DNA of 60,917 nt from Flavobacteriales bacterium (GTDB lineage: Bacteria; Bacteroidota; Bacteroidia; Flavobacteriales; Flavobacteriaceae), in the NCBI GenBank assembly GCA_004213645.1, contig SGZF01000006.1, positions 1-60,917 on the forward strand, read 5' to 3'. Shown piece after piece: positions 17,238 to 25,166 of this stretch. Each line of letters begins with the position of its first letter. Positions within the stretch are counted from its first letter, which is position 1. The position numbers and the translations under genes were made by a program. The notes under the pieces are model-generated. The model was given only the letters and a program-made list of their open reading frames with translations. It was not told where the DNA came from and searched no databases.

Positions 17238-18209
17238 TTGAAGGTAACTCATAAAATAAAAAAACCAATTCTTCAAGAATTAAAAATTTTTGAGAAACAA
17301 TTTTATAATTCAGTTTCTTCTAAGGTTAAACTTTTAGACCTTATTTTGATTTATATTTTAAATCGAAAAGGAAAGCAGATCAGACCAATTTTAGTATTGC
17401 TATTTGCAAAGATGTTTTCCAATGGTAAATTAAATCAAAAATCATATAGAGCTGCTAACTTAGTTGAACTAATACATACTGCTTCATTAATTCATGACGA
17501 TATTGTAGATGATAGTAATATTCGACGTAACTTTTTAACAATTAATGCTCTTTGGAAAAATAAAATTTCAGTTCTTGTTGGAGATTTTTTTTTATCAAAA
17601 GCTCTTCTTCTATCTACAAAAAACAAAGACTACGATTTGTTAAATGAAGTTTCAATTGCGGTAAAAGAAATTTCTGAAGGAGAACTACTTCAGATACAAA
17701 AATCCAAAAACTTTAATTTATCTGAGGAAAATTATATAGAGTTAATTTCAAAAAAAACAGCATCATTGTTTTCATGTTGTTGTAAAGTGGGTTCAATTTC
17801 ATCAGAAATTTATAATCTAGATGACATAGAAATGTTTGGAAATTACTTAGGAATTATTTTTCAAATAAAAGATGACTTGTTTGATTATACCACAAAAAGA
17901 ATTGGAAAACCAAATAAATTGGACTTAAAAACACAAAAAATTACCTTACCATTAATTCATTCAATTAATAAATCCAATTATCAAGACAGAAAAAATATCA
18001 AGAGTATTCTAAAGAGGAAAAGATATACAATGCGTGAAAAAAAATTAGTTAATGAATTTATAGTCAAATATAAAGGCTTTGATTATGCTAATAAGATTAT
18101 GCATGAGTATAAGTTTAAGGCATTAGAAATAATGAATAATTTTCCTGAAAATGATTCAAAAAATTCAATTAAAATTCTATTAGATTATATAATTGAAAGA
18201 AAATATTAA
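17238..18209 (+). CDS. Polyprenyl (octaprenyl/heptaprenyl-type) diphosphate synthase
   Basis: Trans-prenyltransferase that builds the long prenyl tail of menaquinone. It has both aspartate-rich motifs, LIHDDIVDD near 89 and IKDDLFDY near 213, plus the GKQIRP motif near 45. The only reasonable start is TTG at 17238, because an in-frame stop lies just upstream; the N-terminus lines up with flavobacterial homologues. The 323 residues match the family. Chain length cannot be read with certainty. It starts 9 bases after queA. Confidence 0.88.
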   Translation: MKVTHKIKKPILQELKIFEKQFYNSVSSKVKLLDLILIYILNRKGKQIRPILVLLFAKMFSNGKLNQKSYRAANLVELIHTASLIHDDIVDDSNIRRNFLTINALWKNKISVLVGDFFLSKALLLSTKNKDYDLLNEVSIAVKEISEGELLQIQKSKNFNLSEENYIELISKKTASLFSCCCKVGSISSEIYNLDDIEMFGNYLGIIFQIKDDLFDYTTKRIGKPNKLDLKTQKITLPLIHSINKSNYQDRKNIKSILKRKRYTMREKKLVNEFIVKYKGFDYANKIMHEYKFKALEIMNNFPENDSKNSIKILLDYIIERKY

Positions 18210-18238
18210 TTTATTATCTTAACCTTAAAATATTCAAA

Positions 18239-20170
18239 TTGATTAGTAAAGAAACAATAGATAAAGTGTTTGAGTTTTCTAAGGTTGAAGAAGTAATATC
18301 TGATTTTATAGCATTAAAAAAAACTGGAGCTAATTATAAAGGTCTAAGTCCATTTACAAATGAAAAGACACCTAGCTTTATAGTATCACCTTCTAAGCAA
18401 ATATGGAAAGATTTTAGTTCTGGTAAAGGAGGAAATGTAATTGCCTTTCTAATGGAGCATGAACAATTTAATTATCCGGAGTCAATTAGATATCTAGCCA
18501 ATAAATATAATATCGAAATAATTGAAACAGCAGAAAGTGCAGAAAATGTTCAAGAAAGAAATGAGAGAGAGTCTCTGTTTATTATTAACAGTTTTGCTTT
18601 AAAATATTTTCAAGATATTCTTTTAAAAAAAGATCAAATAAATAAATATCTCGAGGATAGAGGATTGTCTAAATCTACAATTCAAAATTTTAGTATAGGT
18701 TACAGCAATGACTCGAAAAACCAATTCTATAAGATTGCGTCAGATAATGGGTTTTCAGATGATTATCTTTTTGAAACAGGTTTAGTGATTTCAAGTGATA
18801 AACAAAGAATTGATAGGTTTAGAGGTAGAATTATTTTTCCTATAAAAAGTATAGCCGGAAGGATATTAGGTTTTGGTGGAAGAATAATAGACTCAACTAA
18901 AAAAATAGCAAAGTATATAAATTCACCTGAAAGTAAAATTTATAACAAAAGTAAGACTCTATATGGGATTTATGAATCTAAACAATTTATAGTTAAGAAT
19001 GATCTATGTTTATTGGTTGAGGGTTATATGGATGTGATTCAACTTCACGAAAATGGTATAAAAAATGTATTAGCTTCCTCTGGTACTTCTTTAACAAAGG
19101 ATCAAATAATTTTAATAAAAAGATTAACGACTAATATTGTAATTTTATTTGATGGAGATCAAGCAGGTTTGTCAGCTTCTTTGAGAAGTATTGACATGAT
19201 CTTAGAGGAAGGTCTGAATGTAAAAATTTGTTCATTTCCTGAAGGAGAGGACCCTGATAGTTATGTAAAATCTAATAAAAAAGAATTGATGTTAGATTTT
19301 ATAAATAATAAATCAAAAGATTTTATTGATTTTAAGCTTTCGCTTAATAATGATTTTCTTAAAGATGAAGATAAAAAAGTTCTTTTAATTAAGAGTATTT
19401 TAAAATCTATATCACTTATTCCAGACTCTTTAAAACAGGAGGTTTATATTAAAAAATTGTCTTCAGTGCTTGAAATTGATGAATCTTCACTTTTTAGATC
19501 TTTTGCAAATATTAAAGTTGGAAAGTCAATTAATAAATCCTCAAGTAAATTTTATAGAAATAAAATTTCTAAAGTTCAAACTAGTGATCAAAAGATATAC
19601 TCATCTTATATATATCAATTAGAGAGGCAAATAATAAGTATTTTACTTAAGTATGGAGCAGAAGAAATTTTATTTGAAGATCTTATCTTGAGTAAGAACA
19701 AAAATGGAAATTTGACTGAAACAAAAAAAGAAACTAGATTAAAAGTTTTTGAAAAGATATATTTAGATCTTCAACAAGATGAAATTGAATTTACCCATTC
19801 CCCGTTTAAGATTATATACAATAATCTAATAAATGGTTTCAATAATCAAACATCAGTTTCTATTGATAACTTTATAAATGAATTAGACTCTGACTCAAGT
19901 AAAATAGTATCAGATATTTTAATAAATGATGAAAAATATCAGCTTCATGATTGGGAAAGAAAAAATATCTATGTTAAAAAAATTGGAAGTGAATTGAGTC
20001 AACTTGTTAATGAGACAATTCTTAATATGAGAAGGTTTTTAATTGATAAAAAAATCATTGAACTTCAACAGTTTCAAAAGGATGGAAGAAAAGATGACGT
20101 TTTGGAAGAGGTTATGAGCTATTATAATCTTAAAAAGAGGCTTTCTGCAAAGCTTAATAGGGTAGTTTAA
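18239..20170 (+). CDS. dnaG: DNA primase
   Basis: Makes RNA primers at the replication fork. The start is TTG; ISKETIDKVFE matches the conserved beginning. The N-terminal CHC2-type module is recognisable (GLSPFTNEKTPSF and KDFSSGKGGN near 35-65), but the Cys/His zinc ligands of E. coli DnaG are absent. The Toprim domain has LLVEGYMDVIQLHENG near 258 and the metal motif FDGDQAG near 305. The 643 residues are near the family average. The C-terminal helicase-binding region is poorly conserved. The 3' end overlaps the convergent response-regulator gene by 17 bases. Confidence 0.93.
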   Translation: MISKETIDKVFEFSKVEEVISDFIALKKTGANYKGLSPFTNEKTPSFIVSPSKQIWKDFSSGKGGNVIAFLMEHEQFNYPESIRYLANKYNIEIIETAESAENVQERNERESLFIINSFALKYFQDILLKKDQINKYLEDRGLSKSTIQNFSIGYSNDSKNQFYKIASDNGFSDDYLFETGLVISSDKQRIDRFRGRIIFPIKSIAGRILGFGGRIIDSTKKIAKYINSPESKIYNKSKTLYGIYESKQFIVKNDLCLLVEGYMDVIQLHENGIKNVLASSGTSLTKDQIILIKRLTTNIVILFDGDQAGLSASLRSIDMILEEGLNVKICSFPEGEDPDSYVKSNKKELMLDFINNKSKDFIDFKLSLNNDFLKDEDKKVLLIKSILKSISLIPDSLKQEVYIKKLSSVLEIDESSLFRSFANIKVGKSINKSSSKFYRNKISKVQTSDQKIYSSYIYQLERQIISILLKYGAEEILFEDLILSKNKNGNLTETKKETRLKVFEKIYLDLQQDEIEFTHSPFKIIYNNLINGFNNQTSVSIDNFINELDSDSSKIVSDILINDEKYQLHDWERKNIYVKKIGSELSQLVNETILNMRRFLIDKKIIELQQFQKDGRKDDVLEEVMSYYNLKKRLSAKLNRVV

Positions 20171-20798
20171 GATGTTTTCTAGCCAATAGATACAAATCAG
20201 TTTTTGAATTAACCTCTAGCTTTCTCATAACCCTTGTTATATATGTATTAACAGTCTTTTGATTAATATTAAGTTTTTCTGAAATTTCAATATTTCTTTT
20301 TCCTTTAAAAAATAGTTTTAAAACCTGTATTTCCCTTTTTGATAAACTATTTAGTTTTTCAGTATTATAGTCAAAATTAAATCTATTTTTGAGTCTAGTA
20401 AATTTATTTAGTTCGCTAGATCCATATCTAGAAAATGCAACGTCTTGAATAATTTTTCTTATATATTTTTTTTTTAAGTTTTTAGTCATAAATCCAGAAG
20501 CTCCAGATTTAAGTATTTTTACAGATTTACTTTCATTGTTCTCTGACGTAAAAATGACTATAGGTATCTCAATTTTATTTTTTCTAAGAACTTTTAATAT
20601 ATCATAAACAGAAGAATCTTTAAGGTTTATTTCTGATATAATAATATCAATTTCAAATTCATTTAAAACATCTATAATGTTATTTTTGATATCAATAAAA
20701 GTTGTAACATCAAATAAATTTGAATTCTTAAATACCGATTTTAGCCCAATATAAATAATAGGACTGCTATCAATTACTAATATTTTTAACTTTTTCAA
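20154..20798 (-). CDS. LuxR/NarL-type response regulator with atypical receiver domain
   Basis: Receiver domain (about 1-125) plus a C-terminal LuxR-type helix-turn-helix (about 146-205; LSKREIQVLKLFFKGKRN, KTVNTYITRVMRKL). The receiver departs from the norm. The phosphoacceptor Asp is replaced by Glu at E56 (IIISEINLK), and the acidic pair is reduced to one Asp (VIDSSP, D10). The Thr and Lys of the switch are kept (FTSEN and MTKN). This suggests a phosphorylation-independent or constitutively active-like regulator. No histidine kinase is nearby. The start is TTG, 3 bases after the nadE stop, so it is probably translated from the nadE transcript. Confidence 0.85.
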   Translation of the reverse strand: MKKLKILVIDSSPIIYIGLKSVFKNSNLFDVTTFIDIKNNIIDVLNEFEIDIIISEINLKDSSVYDILKVLRKNKIEIPIVIFTSENNESKSVKILKSGASGFMTKNLKKKYIRKIIQDVAFSRYGSSELNKFTRLKNRFNFDYNTEKLNSLSKREIQVLKLFFKGKRNIEISEKLNINQKTVNTYITRVMRKLEVNSKTDLYLLARKHLKLPY

Positions 20799-20801
20799 TT
20801 A

Positions 20802-21584
20802 TTAAATATAGTCTTTTGGTATCTTACATACCGGAATTGGAAGCATTTTATGCCTATTGGATGAGTTAAATGATTTATATATTTTTAAAACTTCTTTATC
20901 TCTTTCGGATAAATCTCTTTCAGATTTATGATCATTGAACATTGCAATTTCAATTTCATCATAAGAAGCCCCTATTTGATCCTCATCATTTCTATTATCA
21001 TTCCATAACCCATCGGTTGGCTTTGCGTTAATTATTTCTTCATTAATATTGTGAAATTTAGCAAGAGAGTAAACTTCAGATTTTAATAAATCTGCTATTG
21101 GACTAATATCAACACCTCCATCTCCATATTTGGTGTAAAACCCAATACCAAAGTCTTCAACCTTATTACCAGTTCCTGCCACAATATATTTATTTAATGC
21201 TGAAAAATAATATAGAGTAACCATTCTTAATCTTGATCTGCTATTAGCTAGACTTAGTTCATGTTCATATGAATTATTCTCTGGAACAGACTTCACAAAT
21301 GAATCAAATGTATTGTCTAAATCAATTAATTTTGAACTTACATTGGGGTATTTTGATTTTAACCAGTCAATATGTTTTTTTGATCTAGACACTTGATCCT
21401 TACCTTGGTTAATTGGCATTTCAATACATATTAATTTTTTTCCAGTTTCTGCACAAAGAGTGGAAGTTAATGCAGAGTCAATTCCACCTGAAACACCAAC
21501 CACTAATCCATTTATCTGACTGTTTTTTAGATATTCGTTAATCCAATTAATAATATGTTTTGAAACTTTTTCAGGAAATCTCAT
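20802..21584 (-). CDS. nadE: NAD+ synthetase (ammonia-dependent)
   Basis: Last step of NAD synthesis, amidating deamido-NAD. The PP-loop motif VSGGIDSALT is near 29-38; GTGNKVEDFGIGFYTKYGDGGVD, which binds deamido-NAD, is near 135-157; and PIADLLKSEVYSLA follows. The 260 residues are the short form without a glutaminase domain, so ammonia is the direct nitrogen donor. Promoter -7 element at 21610-21617. The TTG-started response-regulator gene follows 3 bases downstream. In many flavobacteria gldB is the neighbour on the upstream side; it is absent here. Confidence 0.93.
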   Translation of the reverse strand: MRFPEKVSKHIINWINEYLKNSQINGLVVGVSGGIDSALTSTLCAETGKKLICIEMPINQGKDQVSRSKKHIDWLKSKYPNVSSKLIDLDNTFDSFVKSVPENNSYEHELSLANSRSRLRMVTLYYFSALNKYIVAGTGNKVEDFGIGFYTKYGDGGVDISPIADLLKSEVYSLAKFHNINEEIINAKPTDGLWNDNRNDEDQIGASYDEIEIAMFNDHKSERDLSERDKEVLKIYKSFNSSNRHKMLPIPVCKIPKDYI

Positions 21585-21599
21585 ATACTAATATTAAAT

Positions 21600-21607
21600 T
21601 ATATTTG
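21600..21607 (+). promoter_or_regulatory. -7 promoter element for gldC
   Basis: TATATTTG matches TAnnTTTG, 27 bases before the gldC ATG. It faces the nadE -7 element with only two bases between the two. Confidence 0.6.
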
Positions 21608-21609
21608 TG

Positions 21610-21617
21610 CAAATTTA
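21610..21617 (-). promoter_or_regulatory. -7 promoter element for nadE
   Basis: The minus strand reads TAAATTTG (TAnnTTTG), 25 bases before the nadE ATG. Transcription from here would run through the gldC -7 element. Confidence 0.55.
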
Positions 21618-21634
21618 ACACATATAAAAATTAA

Positions 21635-21961
21635 ATGAAAGAAACAGAAATAACAATTAAGGTTAAATTAGATAATAATAATATTCCTGAAGAAATAATT
21701 TGGTCAGCTCCAGATGGAGGAGTAAAAGACGAATTTTCAAAAGCAATTTTACTTTCATTCTGGGATAGTAAAAAAAAAGAGACTTTAAAAATGGACTTGT
21801 GGACAAAAGAAATGCCGGTTGATGAGATGAAAGCTTTCATTCTTCAAACATTTCTCTCTATGAAAAATTTAATATCTAAGGCTACTGGTGAAGAAAACCT
21901 AGTCAATTTGGTTGATGATTTTTGCATTGAATTTGAAAATAGAATTTCAAAAAAAAGTTAA
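21635..21961 (+). CDS. gldC: Gliding motility-associated protein GldC
   Basis: Small cytoplasmic protein of 108 residues. The conserved core WDSKKKETLKMDLWTKEMPVDEMKAF near 48-73, the IIWSAPDGG motif near 26-34 and the C-terminal ATGEENLVNLVDDFC match GldC of Flavobacterium. In F. johnsoniae GldC improves gliding efficiency and is encoded next to the essential lipoprotein gene gldB. Here gldB is not adjacent, so a role outside gliding is plausible. The gene diverges from nadE, and its stop overlaps the convergent ysxC by 4 bases. Confidence 0.85.
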   Translation: MKETEITIKVKLDNNNIPEEIIWSAPDGGVKDEFSKAILLSFWDSKKKETLKMDLWTKEMPVDEMKAFILQTFLSMKNLISKATGEENLVNLVDDFCIEFENRISKKS

Positions 21962-22560
21962 TTGCTAAATTTTTTTAAACAAGATTCAATAAATTCATGA
22001 ATAGTATCAACTCCTATTTTGTTTTTGGATGAAGTAACAAACATCTCTGGTAAGTATTCCCAATATTCTAACAGTTCTTTTTTTAATTTTTTTATCTGAT
22101 CATTTATTTTACCTGCTTTTAATTTATCTGATTTTGTAAAAACTATAACAAATGGGCAATAATTTTTACTTAAAAATTTCATAAACTCAAGATCTCTTTT
22201 TTGTATTTCATGCCTTATGTCTAATAAAAGAAAAGTGTAAAGCAATTTCTTTCTAGATTTAAAATAATTTTTGTGTATAACCTTTATGTCTTTCTTTATT
22301 TTTTTTGAAATTGTTGCATAACCATACCCTGGTAGATCGACTATATAAAATGTGTCATTAATTCGAAAATGATTGATAAGAATAGTCTTTCCTGGTTTTG
22401 AAGATGTCTTAGCTATCGATTTATTATTTAAAAGAGAATTAATTAGTGAAGACTTTCCAACATTTGATCTTCCTACAAGTGCAAATTCTAATAGTTTATT
22501 GTCAGGACATTGATTTACATTCTTGCTGCTTTTTTCAAAAACTGAATTAATCATTTTCAT
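21958..22560 (-). CDS. ysxC: Ribosome biogenesis GTPase YsxC/EngB
   Basis: Circularly conserved Era-like GTPase for large-subunit assembly. G1 is GRSNVGKSSLIN near 31-42, G2 is in TSSKPGKT, G3 is DLPGYGYA near 74-81, G4 is TKSD near 137-140, and G5 is TSSKNKIG. The 200 residues match the family. It lies 11 bases after the alpha/beta hydrolase gene and probably shares its promoter. Confidence 0.94.
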   Translation of the reverse strand: MKMINSVFEKSSKNVNQCPDNKLLEFALVGRSNVGKSSLINSLLNNKSIAKTSSKPGKTILINHFRINDTFYIVDLPGYGYATISKKIKKDIKVIHKNYFKSRKKLLYTFLLLDIRHEIQKRDLEFMKFLSKNYCPFVIVFTKSDKLKAGKINDQIKKLKKELLEYWEYLPEMFVTSSKNKIGVDTIHEFIESCLKKFSN

Positions 22561-22571
22561 AAACCTAATGA

Positions 22572-23339
22572 TTATAATTTATTATCAGAAAGCCAATTTT
22601 CCATAATTTTATTAAATTTAATTGGATGTTCCATCATTGGTGCATGACCGCAATTATTAATCCATGACAAACTTGAATTAGGAAGAAGTGAATGGAAATC
22701 TTTAGCAACATTAGGCGGTGTTACAACATCTTGTTTACCCCAAATTATTAAAATTCTAGTCATCATTTTAGGAAGATCGTCAGCCATATTATGACGAATT
22801 GCGCTTTTTGCTAGAGATAATGTTCTTATTAATTTTTCACGATCATTTACATTTTCAAATACTTCGTCAACTATTTCTTTAGAAGCAATTTTAGGATCAT
22901 AAAAAACTTCTTCTGTTTTTGCTCTAATATACTGATAATTGCCTCTTTTAGGATATCCATCTCCAATCATAGACTTTTCATATAGGCCAGAGCTTCCAGT
23001 GATTATTAGTCCGCTAACAAGTTCAGGGTAATCTCTGGTGAAAAGTAATCCTACATGTCCGCCAAGAGAGTTTCCTAATAAAACAACTTCTTTTAGTTTT
23101 TTATACTCAATAAAATCATAAATAAATTTTGAAAAAGTTGCAACATTAGTTTTTAAAATAGGAGTGCTATCTAGTGGAAGTTCTGGAATAATGACTTTAT
23201 ATTTTTTTGAAGGAAAATATTTAAAAACTCCTTCAAAATTACTTAACCCTCCCATTAATCCGTGTAGAATAATTATTGGTCTACCATTACCTTTTTCAAT
23301 ATAGTTGAACCCTCCTTCTTTTATTAAAGTTTCATCCAT
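22572..23339 (-). CDS. Alpha/beta-fold hydrolase
   Basis: Serine hydrolase of unknown substrate, conserved beside mraZ in flavobacteria. The oxyanion segment is LHGLMGG, the nucleophile elbow is GNSLGG, the acid is in WGKQD, and the catalytic His is in CGHAPMMEHP, so the triad is complete. I place the start at 23339, giving 255 residues. A longer frame from 23369 runs through the TATATTTG promoter element and is therefore unlikely to be translated. No signal peptide is visible, so it is cytoplasmic. Cotranscribed with ysxC. Confidence 0.85.
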   Translation of the reverse strand: MDETLIKEGGFNYIEKGNGRPIIILHGLMGGLSNFEGVFKYFPSKKYKVIIPELPLDSTPILKTNVATFSKFIYDFIEYKKLKEVVLLGNSLGGHVGLLFTRDYPELVSGLIITGSSGLYEKSMIGDGYPKRGNYQYIRAKTEEVFYDPKIASKEIVDEVFENVNDREKLIRTLSLAKSAIRHNMADDLPKMMTRILIIWGKQDVVTPPNVAKDFHSLLPNSSLSWINNCGHAPMMEHPIKFNKIMENWLSDNKL

Positions 23340-23356
23340 AATTATTGAGTTGAACA

Positions 23357-23364
23357 CAAATATA
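23357..23364 (-). promoter_or_regulatory. -7 promoter element for hydrolase-ysxC
   Basis: The minus strand reads TATATTTG, 17 bases before the ATG at 23339. It rules out the upstream in-frame start at 23369. Confidence 0.6.
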
Positions 23365-23449
23365 TGCATAAAGAATTAGCTAGTTTTTTTACAATCTAAT
23401 TTATTGAATATCAAGTGTATGTATTAAAAAACAATAATTTATTAACAAA

Positions 23450-23479
23450 GTGGTAAAAAGTGGTAAAAAGTGGTAAATA
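23450..23479 (+). promoter_or_regulatory. MraZ operator: three direct GTGGTAAA boxes
   Basis: Three GTGGTAAA boxes begin at 23450, 23460 and 23470, exactly 10 bases apart, so they lie on one face of the helix. MraZ is known to bind direct TGG-type repeats with 10-base spacing in its own promoter. The boxes cover the region where the -33 element of the mraZ promoter should lie, which fits repression of the dcw cluster by its first gene product. Confidence 0.85.
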
Positions 23480-23484
23480 AATTT

Positions 23485-23492
23485 TATATTTG
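23485..23492 (+). promoter_or_regulatory. -7 promoter element of the dcw cluster
   Basis: TATATTTG sits 5 bases after the last MraZ box and 17 bases before the mraZ ATG. It is the only good TAnnTTTG element seen upstream of the cluster. Confidence 0.7.
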
Positions 23493-23509
23493 AGAAAAGC
23501 AATATTTTA

Positions 23510-23977
23510 ATGCAACACTTTATTGGAACTTATGAATGTAAGGCAGATGATAAGGGGAGAATTATGCTTCCTGTATTATTAAAGAAGCAGCTTTCTGATA
23601 AATTAAAAAATGGGTTTGTTATTAAACGAGCTGTTTTCAATTCTTGCCTAGAATTATACCCGCAAAAAGAATGGGATGAGTTAATGCTTAAAGTAAATAA
23701 ACTAAATAGGTTTAATAAAAAAAATATTGATTTCATAAGAAGATTTACAGCTGGTGTTAGACAAATAGAAATCGATATATCAGGAAGAATATTAATACCA
23801 AAGGATTTAATTATTCATGCAAATATTTCCAAAGAGATAGTAGTTTCTTCTGCGGTAAATATTCTTGAGATATGGGATAAAGATTCATATGAAAATGCAA
23901 TTGATAATGCAAAATTTGATTTTGGAAGTCTTGCTGAAGAGGTAATGGGAGATAAAAATGATCAGGATGTATCATAA
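23510..23977 (+). CDS. mraZ: Transcriptional regulator MraZ
   Basis: DNA-binding regulator of the division and cell-wall cluster, built of two SpoVT/AbrB-like swapped-hairpin modules. The family motifs are visible twice: DDKGRIMLP near 13-21 and DISGRILIPKDL near 89-100. The 155 residues match. It is the first gene of the cluster, behind three operator boxes. The 3' end overlaps rsmH by 20 bases. Confidence 0.95.
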   Translation: MQHFIGTYECKADDKGRIMLPVLLKKQLSDKLKNGFVIKRAVFNSCLELYPQKEWDELMLKVNKLNRFNKKNIDFIRRFTAGVRQIEIDISGRILIPKDLIIHANISKEIVVSSAVNILEIWDKDSYENAIDNAKFDFGSLAEEVMGDKNDQDVS

Positions 23978-24860
23978 ACCAGTCCTTCTTGAGCAATCAA
24001 TAATTGGTTTAAAAATTAATCCAAACGGAATATACGTCGATGCAACATTTGGTGGTGGGGGACACTCAAAGCAAATTTTAAATAAATTAAATTCAAACGG
24101 TCAATTAATTGCATTTGATCAAGATCAAGATGCAATAAATAATAAGTTGTCAGACAAAAGACTCAACCTTTTCAAATCAAACTTTAAATACTTAAATAAT
24201 TATCTAAACTTTTTACAAATTAAAAAAATTGATGGATTATTAGCTGACTTTGGAATTTCATCTCACCATATTGATAATAAAGAAAGGGGATTCTCAACAA
24301 GATTTAATTCCAAGTTAGATATGAGAATGAATAATTCTCAAGGAATTGATGCTAAAATAGTTTTAAATGAATATAAAAAAGATCAACTAGAATTTATTTT
24401 TAAAAATTTTGGTGAAATAAAAAATTATAAAAAAATAACTCACAAAATTATTTCTGAAAGATCAAAAAAGTATATTGAAACAACTGACCATCTTAAAAAC
24501 ATATTAAAACCTCTAACAAATCCTAAAGAAGAAAATAAATTTTTTGCTAAAGTTTTCCAAGCTATAAGAATAGAGGTTAATGACGAACTAGAGGTTATAA
24601 AAGTGTTACTAGATAAAACATCAAAATACCTTAAAAAGGGAGGAAGACTAGTTTGTATATCATATCATTCTCTTGAAGATAGAATAGTAAAAAAATTTAT
24701 ACAAAACGGAGGCTTTAAAAGCCAAATTGAATCGGATATCTATGGGATTAAAGATTTAAATTTTAAAAAAATAGGAAAAATGATAACTCCTTCAGAGTTA
24801 GAGATTAAAATAAATAGAAGATCAAGAAGTGCAAAACTTAGAATTGCAGAAAGAATATGA
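23958..24860 (+). CDS. rsmH: 16S rRNA (cytosine-1402-N4)-methyltransferase
   Basis: Methylates C1402 of 16S rRNA with SAM. Conserved blocks: YHKPVLLEQ at the N-terminus, SAM motif VDATFGGGGHS near 29-39, DGLLADFGISSHHID near 95, RGFSTRF, FFAKVFQAIRIEVNDEL near 195-211, and CISYHSLEDR near 233. The start may be ATG 23958 or the in-frame ATG at 23967, which matches homologues better. The overlap with mraZ suggests coupled translation. Confidence 0.94.
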   Translation: MIRMYHKPVLLEQSIIGLKINPNGIYVDATFGGGGHSKQILNKLNSNGQLIAFDQDQDAINNKLSDKRLNLFKSNFKYLNNYLNFLQIKKIDGLLADFGISSHHIDNKERGFSTRFNSKLDMRMNNSQGIDAKIVLNEYKKDQLEFIFKNFGEIKNYKKITHKIISERSKKYIETTDHLKNILKPLTNPKEENKFFAKVFQAIRIEVNDELEVIKVLLDKTSKYLKKGGRLVCISYHSLEDRIVKKFIQNGGFKSQIESDIYGIKDLNFKKIGKMITPSELEIKINRRSRSAKLRIAERI

Positions 24861-25165
24861 AAAGCTTTTTATCATTTTTAAATATTGAGTTTTTATTAGG
24901 AAAAGATTCTAATAAGAATTGGAGGATGTTATTATTTATTTCATTGTTGCTAATGGCTTCAATTTATAGTAGCCATAGTGCAGATCAAAAAATTTTTTTA
25001 ATCTCAAAATTAAATAAAGAAGTGAATACTCTAAACAGTATTTCTGTCTCTACCAAAGTCAATTTAATGAATACTAAAATGGAGTCTAAGGTTACCTCTA
25101 AACTAAAAAATAAAGGCCTAACAAACTCAAATCACCCACCTATTAAAATAATAATTACGGATTAA
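24857..25165 (+). CDS. ftsL: FtsL-like division protein
   Basis: Small bitopic membrane protein of 102 residues. It has a short cytoplasmic tail, one hydrophobic segment at about 23-42 (WRMLLFISLLLMASIYSSH), then a periplasmic stretch with leucine/isoleucine heptad spacing, as in FtsL. Sequence identity is weak; position between rsmH and ftsI is the main evidence. It would bridge FtsQ and FtsI in the divisome. It overlaps rsmH by 4 bases and ftsI follows after 1 base. Confidence 0.8.
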   Translation: MKSFLSFLNIEFLLGKDSNKNWRMLLFISLLLMASIYSSHSADQKIFLISKLNKEVNTLNSISVSTKVNLMNTKMESKVTSKLKNKGLTNSNHPPIKIIITD

Positions 25166-25166
25166 A

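Noticed and set aside
23340-23369. Longer alpha/beta hydrolase starting at 23369
   Set aside because: The extra ten codons contain the TATATTTG promoter element; the ATG at 23339 is more likely.
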